9,686 nucleotides of DNA from positions 1 to 9,686 of the forward strand of contig SVKH01000056.1 of the NCBI GenBank assembly GCA_015068545.1. The letters are read 5' to 3'. Position numbers and translations under genes: made by a program. Below the pieces are notes generated by a model. That model saw nothing but the letters and a program-made list of their open reading frames with translations, did no database searches and had not been told where the DNA came from. Source of the stretch: Oscillospiraceae bacterium. GTDB taxonomy: Bacteria; Bacillota; Clostridia; UBA1381. Of this stretch, positions 1 to 6,066 are shown one piece after another. How positions within the stretch are numbered: the first letter of the stretch is position 1; the number at the start of each line of letters is the position of its first letter.

Positions 1-54
1 GTGGTTGGAGCCTTTCGAGAACCATCGAATGGTAGGATGAGATAACCAATCCAC
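1..54. other. bulged hairpin at window edge, unassigned
   Basis: Bases 1-8 (GTGGTTGG) can pair with 46-54 (CCAATCCAC) as eight base pairs with one bulged T. An inner ACCAT/ATGGT stem lies at 21-25 and 29-33. All three plus-strand frames close with stops within the first 45 bases, so there is no convincing gene end here. It may be the 3' part of a structured RNA or leader cut by the window edge, or chance. I do not recognise a riboswitch class in it. A second small stem (AGTTC/GAACT, 77-94) follows. No good promoter is evident between it and ispA. Confidence 0.22.
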
Positions 55-133
55 AGCATCTAAACAATTATAACATAGTTCTTGGAGAGGAACTCTAAAA
101 ACTACTACTTTTATTATACGAGGATGAAATACT

Positions 134-994
134 ATGAAAGAATACATCAAAATGACCGATAACGCTCTTAAAAAATATCTTACTGTGCAGGATAATCCTC
201 AAAAGAAGATATACGAAGCAATGGCATACAGCCTGTTTGCAGGAGGTAAAAGACTAAGACCGGTTATAATGCTGATGACAGCCAAAATGTGTGGTAAAAA
301 CCCTGAGATTTGCCTGCCATTTGCCTGTGCACTGGAGATGATCCACACCTATTCCCTGATACACGATGACCTTCCTAGCATGGACAACGACGACCTTAGA
401 AGAGGCAAACCTACCAATCATAAGGTTTTCGGTGAAGCAATGGCTATTTTGGCAGGAGATGCACTTTTGAACAAAGCGTTTGAAGTAGTTTCAGAGTACG
501 AATCGGATCAAGTTCCGGATAGACTGGTTCTAAAGGCTATATCCTGCCTTGCTACTGCATCCGGTACTGAGGGTATGATAGGCGGTCAGGTAGTTGACAT
601 AGAAAGCTGCAATGAGGATATGGAGCTTCTTAAATATCTCCATTCATTAAAAACCGGAGCACTAATCCGTGCAGCCGGTGTGGTAGGTGCAATACTATCC
701 GGCGCAACAGACGAGCAGATAGCAGCTATTGACTCATTCTGCCTGAATCTTGGTATAGCATTTCAGATTCAAGATGATATACTGGATGCCTATGGTGATG
801 AGGCGGAACTTGGTAAGCCAATAGGAAGCGATGCTCAAAACGGCAGATCCACATATATTACCCTGTGCGGTTACGATAAATCTGTAGAACTAGCAGAAGA
901 ATACACAAATAAAGCTCTTGATTCACTTAGTATTTTCCCCGAAAACACCGAGCTTACAAATCTATGTAAATTATTACTTTCAAGACGTTCCTAA
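134..994 (+). CDS. ispA: Farnesyl diphosphate synthase (polyprenyl synthetase family)
   Basis: This 286-aa protein is a trans-prenyltransferase that condenses isopentenyl diphosphate with DMAPP/GPP to make farnesyl diphosphate, the precursor of undecaprenyl and quinone side chains, in the cytosol. Visible motifs are GGKRLRP (37-43), the first Asp-rich motif DDLPSMDNDD (D78, D79, D84, with the two-residue insertion typical of bacterial enzymes), GGQVVD (150-155) and the second Asp-rich motif QIQDDILD (D214, D215, D218). Tyr73, five residues before the first motif, fits a C15 product limit, so farnesyl is preferred over geranylgeranyl synthase. Length is normal. The start is supported by GAGG at 120-123, ten bases upstream. 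It is the first visible gene of a five-gene same-strand run; a divergent PAP2 gene follows after 23 nt. The usual clostridial neighbours xseB and dxs are not seen in the window. The family call is secure; exact chain length is inferred. Confidence 0.93.
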   Translation: MKEYIKMTDNALKKYLTVQDNPQKKIYEAMAYSLFAGGKRLRPVIMLMTAKMCGKNPEICLPFACALEMIHTYSLIHDDLPSMDNDDLRRGKPTNHKVFGEAMAILAGDALLNKAFEVVSEYESDQVPDRLVLKAISCLATASGTEGMIGGQVVDIESCNEDMELLKYLHSLKTGALIRAAGVVGAILSGATDEQIAAIDSFCLNLGIAFQIQDDILDAYGDEAELGKPIGSDAQNGRSTYITLCGYDKSVELAEEYTNKALDSLSIFPENTELTNLCKLLLSRRS

Positions 995-1017
995 AATAAA
1001 TTAAAGAAGGTATTTGT

Positions 1018-1455
1018 ATGAATTTCTGGACAGACAGTGTGCTTGTAACCTGCTTTATATCATGGTTTATAGCACAGTTTATTAAAGTTGTTACCGTTTT
1101 AATAAAGAGCAAAAGGATAGACTTTAGAAGATTTATCGGCTCCGGCGGTATGCCAAGCTCACATTCTTCCTTTGTTACCAGTTTGACTACATCCGTTGCT
1201 ATTACAGAAGGTTTCTCCAGTACGGCCTTTGCCATTTCGGTGGTACTGGCTCTTGTGGTAATGTATGATGCTGCAGGAGTTCGACGTGCCGCAGGCCAAC
1301 AGGCGAAAATACTAAATAAGATAGTGGAAGAATGGGAACACGCAGACTTTGCAAAAACAGATAAAAGACTAAAAGAGCTTTTGGGACATACACCTTTTGA
1401 AGTATTTGCCGGAGCTATTTTGGGAATCGCTATCGCGATAATAAGACACTTATAA
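1018..1455 (+). CDS. Divergent PAP2 family membrane protein (YuiD-like)
   Basis: This 145-aa protein belongs to the divergent PAP2 (acid phosphatase/vanadium haloperoxidase-related, DUF212) family. It shows SGGMPSSHSS at about 42-51, carrying the PSSH phosphatase-like signature, then YDAAGVRRAAGQQA at 83-96 and LLGHTPFEVFAGAILGI at 121-137, all hallmarks of the family. Hydrophobic stretches near 8-28, 52-82 and 125-143 suggest three or four membrane segments. Its biochemical role is not established; by homology to PAP2 phosphatases and its position right after ispA, a polyprenyl or lipid phosphate substrate is plausible, but that is inference. An AGAAGG site sits before the ATG. It lies 23 nt after ispA and 14 nt before the TatD gene, so it is probably co-transcribed with both. 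Confidence 0.87.
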   Translation: MNFWTDSVLVTCFISWFIAQFIKVVTVLIKSKRIDFRRFIGSGGMPSSHSSFVTSLTTSVAITEGFSSTAFAISVVLALVVMYDAAGVRRAAGQQAKILNKIVEEWEHADFAKTDKRLKELLGHTPFEVFAGAILGIAIAIIRHL

Positions 1456-1469
1456 AATCGGAGAAAATT

Positions 1470-2231
1470 ATGCTATTTGATTCACACGCACATTATAACG
1501 ACTCAAAATTTGACGAGGACAGAACAGAGCTTCTTTCCTCTATGCAACAAAATAATATAGGAATGATAATGAATGCCGCCGATTCGGTGGAATCTGTAAA
1601 GGAAATACTAGCTATATGCGAAAGGTTTCCTTTTATCTACGCAAGCTGCGGAGTGCATCCTGAAAATACTTTGAACATGACAGATAACGATATAGAAATT
1701 TTGCGAAGCTACACCAAGCACGAAAGGGTAAAAGCCATAGGCGAAATAGGGCTTGACTATTACTGGGATGATGTCCCGCGGGATATACAAAAGGAGTGGT
1801 TTATAAAGCAAATTCACCTTGCTAACGAAGTGGATTTGCCCGTTATTATTCACGACCGTGATGCCCATGGCGATACTGTGGAAATTCTACGCAACAATTT
1901 AAAAACAGGAGGAGTTCTCCATTGCTTTTCCGGCAGCAAAGAAATGGCAAAAGATGTTCTTAATATGGGAATGTATATAGCCTTTGGCGGTACTGCCACG
2001 TTTAAAAACGCAAGGCGTGTCCGTGAAGTTTTGGAATATGTTCCACTTAGCAGTATTATGATAGAAACAGATTGCCCGTACTTAGCGCCAGAGCCTCACA
2101 GAGGCAAGAAAAACAGTTCATTATACATCCACTATGTATGTGAAAGAATAGCAGAAATCAAAGGTGTATCCGTAGAGGAAGCGGAGCAAATCACCTTTGA
2201 AAATGCAAAAAATTGCTACAGAATCCAGTAA
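1470..2231 (+). CDS. tatD: TatD family metal-dependent deoxyribonuclease
   Basis: This 253-aa amidohydrolase-fold protein has all expected metal ligands of the TatD family: FDSHAHYND (H6 and H8), GEIGLDYYWD (E92), IIHDRDAH (H128), LHCFSGS (H151) and ETDCPYLAPEPHRG (D201). Family members are Mg/Mn/Zn-dependent 3'-5' exonucleases or endonucleases acting in DNA repair and quality control; the name comes from the E. coli tat locus, but the protein is not an export component. The length is typical. GGAGA precedes the ATG at a suitable distance. It is followed 17 nt later by holB; tatD-like genes next to holB are a common arrangement. The symbol denotes the family; the ortholog could equally be named after the B. 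subtilis member. Confidence 0.92.
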   Translation: MLFDSHAHYNDSKFDEDRTELLSSMQQNNIGMIMNAADSVESVKEILAICERFPFIYASCGVHPENTLNMTDNDIEILRSYTKHERVKAIGEIGLDYYWDDVPRDIQKEWFIKQIHLANEVDLPVIIHDRDAHGDTVEILRNNLKTGGVLHCFSGSKEMAKDVLNMGMYIAFGGTATFKNARRVREVLEYVPLSSIMIETDCPYLAPEPHRGKKNSSLYIHYVCERIAEIKGVSVEEAEQITFENAKNCYRIQ

Positions 2232-2248
2232 ACCAAGGAGTATAGCCC

Positions 2249-3241
2249 ATGTACGGATATCGCATTTTCCATGAGGATATATTAGAAAACTTAATATCCA
2301 ATGCTCGCAGTGAAAAAACTCAGCAAGCCTACATTTTTGAAGGTGCACAGGGCGTTGGCAGTTACGAAGCATCACAGCTTTTTGCACACGCACTTGTATG
2401 TGGCATGAGACAATCTGCTCCATGCAGAAACTGTCCGCCATGCCTTATGGCGCTTTCCGGCACGCATCCTGACATAAAAACAATAGATTACGAACCGAAA
2501 AAGAAAAACATATCGGTAGACCAAATTCGTAATCTTATCACAGACGCGTATGTAAAACCATTTGAAAACCAAAAAAAGGTGTACATTTTAAATCATGGTG
2601 ATGACATAACTCCTCAGGCACAAAATGCCCTTTTAAAAATACTGGAGGAACCGCCCCAGTACGTTGTTTTCATTATCCATGCCGAAAATGTAAATTCACT
2701 TCTGCCTACCATTAGGTCCAGATGTTGCTATATCAAATTCTCGCCGGTATCTGATGAACTTATAAAAAAACAGCTTTTACTTGAACATCCTCAGTTATCC
2801 CAAAGCATTGATTTTATTGTTAGATATGCCGGAGGAGTTTATGGTAATGCAGAAAAGCTTATTGAAAAAGAGGATTTTCTCTCCATACGAGAAAAGTCCT
2901 TTGAAAAACTTGAGGATCTTTTGTCCTCCAATCTGCTTACAGCCTACGATATAACAGATTTTATAGATGAAAACAAAGATGATGCAGACCTTATCCTGTC
3001 CTTCTGGTCAGATTTTATAAGAGATGCTCTTCTTGTACAAAACGATGCAACAGAGCTAATACAAAATCTTGATTTCAAGGACAGAATTATGGGATTTTCC
3101 CTTAAATATTCTGAGGAAAAATTTATAAAAGCTCTGGAAGAACTACTTACAGCTCAAAAAATGCGAAAAAAACATGTGAGCCTGAAAACACTTGTTTTAA
3201 GACTTGCTTTTTCAATAAAAAATAAGGAGAAACACCAATGA
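2249..3241 (+). CDS. holB: DNA polymerase III subunit delta' (clamp loader)
   Basis: This 330-aa protein matches the delta' subunit of the clamp-loader complex, which with delta and tau/gamma loads the beta clamp during replication. The N-terminal AAA+ domain has a P-loop-like FEGAQGVGSYE at 30-40 in which the usual Lys is Ser38, as expected for a non-ATPase stator subunit. A four-cysteine zinc module follows (C51, C59, C62, C65). QNALLKILEEPP (125-136) and TIRSRC (154-159, the SRC arginine-finger motif that acts in trans on a neighbouring ATPase) are intact. The C-terminal half is helical and poorly conserved, as usual. AAGGAG lies eight bases before the ATG. The final bases overlap the citrate synthase start as ATGA. 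Delta' is preferred over tau/gamma because of its short length and the defective P-loop. Confidence 0.92.
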   Translation: MYGYRIFHEDILENLISNARSEKTQQAYIFEGAQGVGSYEASQLFAHALVCGMRQSAPCRNCPPCLMALSGTHPDIKTIDYEPKKKNISVDQIRNLITDAYVKPFENQKKVYILNHGDDITPQAQNALLKILEEPPQYVVFIIHAENVNSLLPTIRSRCCYIKFSPVSDELIKKQLLLEHPQLSQSIDFIVRYAGGVYGNAEKLIEKEDFLSIREKSFEKLEDLLSSNLLTAYDITDFIDENKDDADLILSFWSDFIRDALLVQNDATELIQNLDFKDRIMGFSLKYSEEKFIKALEELLTAQKMRKKHVSLKTLVLRLAFSIKNKEKHQ

Positions 3242-4593
3242 ATAAATTTTCTGAAATTACATCAGCAGTGCAAATTCTTGCTGATAAACGCAAAAAAATA
3301 GGCAAAATCAATCCCGACCTGTATGATAAATATGAGGTTAAACGAGGACTGAGATACAAAAGCGGCCGAGGTGTACTTACCGGACTTACTGAAATTGGCG
3401 AAGTAAAATCCTATACCATAGACGATGGCGAAATGATCCCATGCGAAGGAAAGCTGTACTATCATGGTGTTGATATAGAGCAAATTGTTGCCGGTTTTAC
3501 AAAAGACGAAAGATTCGGTTTTGAAGAAGTTGTGTATCTTTTACTTTTTGGCGAACAGCCAAACCAAAAGCAACTTGACGATTTTAAGGCTGTAATAGCT
3601 GAATATCGTACTCTTCCAACAAGCTTTGTCCGTGATATCATCATGAAAGCTCCATCAAGCGATATGATGAACACTTTGGCAAGAAGTGTACTGACTTTAT
3701 ACTCTTACGATGAAAAAGCAGACGACACATCGGTGGAAAATGTATTAAGACAAAGTCTGGAGCTTATAGCACTTTTTCCACTACTATCCGTTTACGGTTA
3801 TCAGGCATGCAACCATTACCTAAAAGGACACAGTCTGTTTATCCATACACCTCCTGCGGAGCTTTCCACAGCGGAAACTATTCTTTATACCCTAAGACCT
3901 GACAATCAGTTTACTCCACTTGAAGCAAAACTTTTGGATATTTGCCTTGTGGTTCAGGCTGAGCATGGCGGCGGTAACAATTCCACATTTACCACCCACG
4001 TTGTTTCTTCCTCAGGAACTGATACATATTCTTCAGTAGCCGCATCCCTCGGTTCTTTAAAAGGGCCAAAACACGGCGGTGCAAATAAAAAAGTAGTGGA
4101 AATGTTCCACGACATTCAAGAAAACGTAAAAAACTGGGAAGATGAAGAAGAAGTAAGAGCTTACCTTGAAAAGATTCTTTCCAAACAGGCTTTTGACAAG
4201 AGTGGTCTTATCTACGGCATAGGCCACGCGGTGTACTCCCTATCCGATCCAAGAACTACAATATTAAAGAAATATGTAGGAAAGCTTGCAGAAGAAAAGG
4301 GTATGCAAAGGGAAATGGCTCTATATGAGATGGTTGAGAGAATTGCTCCTGAGCTTTTAAAGGAAAAACGAAATCGACCTGTAAGCGCAAACGTAGACTT
4401 CTACTCCGGCTTTGTTTACAGTATGCTGGGGCTTCCACTAGAGCTATACACACCAATTTTTGCTATCGCAAGAATCGCCGGATGGAGCGCTCACAGAATA
4501 GAAGAAATAGTAAATTCCAGCAAGATTATACGTCCTGCATATAAAAATGTAATTAAGCACACTCCATATATCCCTATGGAAGAAAGAGAGTAA
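3238..4593 (+). CDS. gltA: Citrate synthase
   Basis: This 451-aa enzyme condenses oxaloacetate and acetyl-CoA to citrate in the cytosol. The three catalytic residues are recognisable: His243 or His279 (AEHGGGNNST and GPKHGG segments), His330 in YGIGHAVYSLSDPR, and Asp387 in SANVDFYSGFVYSMLGLP. R338 and the RIAGWSAHRIEE segment (412-423) fit the substrate and CoA site. The GHAVY variant, where many enzymes have GHRVY, and an N-terminal extension of about 40 residues before the core are, from memory, typical of clostridial members. In a fermenting anaerobe the likely role is an oxidative half-TCA branch to 2-oxoglutarate and glutamate. The start overlaps the holB stop by four bases (ATGA) and has its own AAGGAG site inside holB, so it is translationally linked but not dependent. 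A 2-methylcitrate synthase is possible but less likely, because no propionate genes are nearby. Confidence 0.93.
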   Translation: MNKFSEITSAVQILADKRKKIGKINPDLYDKYEVKRGLRYKSGRGVLTGLTEIGEVKSYTIDDGEMIPCEGKLYYHGVDIEQIVAGFTKDERFGFEEVVYLLLFGEQPNQKQLDDFKAVIAEYRTLPTSFVRDIIMKAPSSDMMNTLARSVLTLYSYDEKADDTSVENVLRQSLELIALFPLLSVYGYQACNHYLKGHSLFIHTPPAELSTAETILYTLRPDNQFTPLEAKLLDICLVVQAEHGGGNNSTFTTHVVSSSGTDTYSSVAASLGSLKGPKHGGANKKVVEMFHDIQENVKNWEDEEEVRAYLEKILSKQAFDKSGLIYGIGHAVYSLSDPRTTILKKYVGKLAEEKGMQREMALYEMVERIAPELLKEKRNRPVSANVDFYSGFVYSMLGLPLELYTPIFAIARIAGWSAHRIEEIVNSSKIIRPAYKNVIKHTPYIPMEERE

Positions 4594-4686
4594 ACATATT
4601 AGTAAAATCGGCAGAAAAAAGTATTATTCCAAATCTGCCTGCAGATATAAAAATCAAATTTAATTATTTTTAAAGTTTTATATAAC

Positions 4687-4726
4687 AAAAATGAGCTGTA
4701 AAATAATAATTTACAGCTCATTTTTT
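4687..4726. terminator. Bidirectional intrinsic terminator between convergent operons
   Basis: A perfect 12-bp stem, ATGAGCTGTAAA (4691-4702) with TTTACAGCTCAT (4710-4721), encloses a 7-nt loop and runs into TTTTTT (4721-4726) on the plus strand. On the minus strand the same stem is followed by five T's. It lies about 97 nt after gltA and about 150 nt after the last gene of the pfl operon, so it can stop both converging transcripts. The rest of 4594-4877 holds no convincing gene. Confidence 0.87.
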
Positions 4727-4877
4727 CATAAAAAATAAATATTGATTTAAAGGTCTGTGCAAGTTTTTTGGCAAAATCAAAAAGCACACAGGGCATGGAC
4801 AAAGTGACCAACTTCTTACTACCGCCATCTAATAAATTACTGTACCTCTAATGGGCAGTGGTGGCAAAACCGCTTTG

Positions 4878-5045
4878 TTATTGTTCTATTGTGTATTCAA
4901 AACATTCAAAATGAATCTTACTGCCTATATCGGCACCCTCCGGCAACAAGGCAAGAGCAATAAACATCTCATTATCCGTCATTATATCCTTCAGATAGGC
5001 ATACTCTCCTTCTATCCTGACTAAAATATAATCCTTCGGTTCCAT
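4878..5045 (-). CDS. Small unrecognised 55-aa protein downstream of pflA
   Basis: This 55-codon frame begins MEPKDYILVRIEGEYAYL and ends FECFEYTIEQ. It has a strong GGAGGG site four bases before its ATG and starts 14 nt after the pflA stop, so it is very likely translated as the last gene of the pfl operon. The protein is acidic, with alternating hydrophobic residues that suggest a small beta-rich fold; it has no membrane segment and a single cysteine. The pattern V-RIEG-YA...ALLPEGADIGSKI loosely recalls small DUF3006-type domains, but this is an impression from memory, not an assignment. Function is unknown; its position suggests a link to PFL or its activase, or it may simply be carried along. 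No strong terminator follows directly; the hairpin at 4687-4726 is next. Confidence 0.68.
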   Translation of the reverse strand: MEPKDYILVRIEGEYAYLKDIMTDNEMFIALALLPEGADIGSKIHFECFEYTIEQ

Positions 5046-5059
5046 ATTCCCTCCAAAAT

Positions 5060-5800
5060 CTATCTGACAGATCTGATTCCTGTCATAATATTTTTCTTTG
5101 CTTTTTCAAGATCCTGTTTTGATAACGGGTTCACTCCGTCAAGCTTATAGCCGATACCAAGCTCCTCATACTTTTTCACTCCCATGGTGTGATATGGCAA
5201 AACATCAATAGCTTTTACATTTTTCATTCTGCCTATAAATTCACCAAGACGGATAAGATATTCACTAGCATCCGTTATTTTGGGAACTACCACTGTCCTG
5301 ATCCATACGGGCTTTTTAAGCTCTTCTAAATGACGTGCAAAGGAAAGAATACCACTATTTTCAAATCCGGTCAGATCTTTGTGCTTGTCGTTGTCAATTT
5401 GCTTTATATCCAGCATAACAAGGTCACACACCTTTAAAAGCTCGTCTATCTTCTTGATAATTTCCGGATTATTTTCATCAAAAACAACTCCTGATGTATC
5501 AAGGCAGGTATGTATTTTGCTTTCCTTTGCCAGTTGAAACAAACGGGTAACAAAATCTATCTGCATAAGTGGTTCACCGCCCGATACGGTAATACCGCCA
5601 TTTTGATAAAACTCACGATTCTTTTCGTATTCGTTTATTATCTCTTCCGGTGTGACCTCTGTTCCCTTTCCAAACTCCCATGTATCCGGATTGTGACAAT
5701 AGGCACACCTCATAGGACAGCCTTGCATAAATAGAACATACCGTATCCCCGGGCCATCTACCGTACCAAAAGACTCCTTAGAATGAATATACCCTTTCAT
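5060..5800 (-). CDS. pflA: Pyruvate formate-lyase activating enzyme (radical SAM)
   Basis: This 246-aa radical-SAM enzyme uses a [4Fe-4S] cluster and S-adenosylmethionine to abstract a hydrogen from the PFL glycine, installing the glycyl radical. Near the N-terminus are SFGTVDGPGIRYVLF and the cluster motif CPMRCAYC (C28, C32, C35). ITVSGGEPLMQ (70-80) is the SAM-binding GGEP motif, and LDTSG and VMLDIK follow in the barrel. It has the 246-residue length of classical PFL activases and lacks the extra ferredoxin-like cluster insert seen in many activases of other glycyl-radical enzymes, which supports PFL as substrate. It begins one base after the stop of the 80-aa radical-domain gene (TGACATG) and has no clear Shine-Dalgarno site, so its translation is probably coupled to that gene. 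Here the activase would act on a free 80-aa protein, on the two-part complex, or on both. Confidence 0.95.
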   Translation of the reverse strand: MKGYIHSKESFGTVDGPGIRYVLFMQGCPMRCAYCHNPDTWEFGKGTEVTPEEIINEYEKNREFYQNGGITVSGGEPLMQIDFVTRLFQLAKESKIHTCLDTSGVVFDENNPEIIKKIDELLKVCDLVMLDIKQIDNDKHKDLTGFENSGILSFARHLEELKKPVWIRTVVVPKITDASEYLIRLGEFIGRMKNVKAIDVLPYHTMGVKKYEELGIGYKLDGVNPLSKQDLEKAKKNIMTGIRSVR

Positions 5801-5801
5801 G

Positions 5802-6044
5802 TCAAATCTTGTCGTGGAAGGTTCTTGAGATAACCTCGTCCTGCTGTTCTTTAGTAAGCTTAATAAAATTAACAGCGTATCCGCTTACACGAACGGTAAG
5901 CTGAGGATATCTTTCAGGGTGAGCCTGAGCATCTAAAAGTGTTTCCCTTGTGAATACATTAACATTAAGGTGGTGTCCGCCCTTTTGTACATATCCGTCA
6001 AGTAGCGAAACCAAATTATCTATCTGATTTTGTGTAGCAGGCAT
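5802..6044 (-). CDS. Separate glycyl-radical domain subunit of split pyruvate formate-lyase
   Basis: This 80-aa protein corresponds to the last part of an ordinary PFL. It contains LDGYVQKGGHHLNVNVF (15-31), YPQLTVRVSGYAVNF (46-60) with the radical-bearing glycine at Gly55, and the family's C-terminal LTKEQQDEVISRTF (63-76). It has no catalytic cysteines of its own and cannot be a complete enzyme. It resembles the radical domain of E. coli YfiD/GrcA, a spare part for oxygen-damaged PFL, but lacks that protein's N-terminal extension. Unlike YfiD it sits next to a PFL body that has no glycine domain, so it should be an obligate subunit, not a spare. It starts 22 nt after the large-subunit stop, in a different frame, with AGGAGG eight bases before the ATG. 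A pipeline might label it grcA. The domain call is firm; its assembly with the large subunit is inferred. Confidence 0.93.
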   Translation of the reverse strand: MPATQNQIDNLVSLLDGYVQKGGHHLNVNVFTRETLLDAQAHPERYPQLTVRVSGYAVNFIKLTKEQQDEVISRTFHDKI

Positions 6045-6052
6045 AGTCTTTT

Positions 6053-6058
6053 CCTCCT
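6053..6058 (-). promoter_or_regulatory. Shine-Dalgarno site for the radical-domain subunit
   Basis: A full AGGAGG lies eight bases before the ATG of the 80-aa gene, within the 22-nt gap after the large-subunit TAA. It fixes this start and shows the small subunit is translated independently, not by read-through from the large one, since the two frames differ. Confidence 0.88.
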
Positions 6059-6066
6059 GTTTTATA

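Noticed and set aside
111..119. TTATTATAC as a -10 box for ispA
   Set aside because: It is only about 15 bases before the ATG, overlaps the space needed for the ribosome site, and has no partner -35 at the right distance.
4599..4811. 70-codon minus-strand frame between the convergent operons
   Set aside because: It reads straight through the bidirectional terminator hairpin, lacks a ribosome site, and has composition typical of translated A/T-rich spacer.
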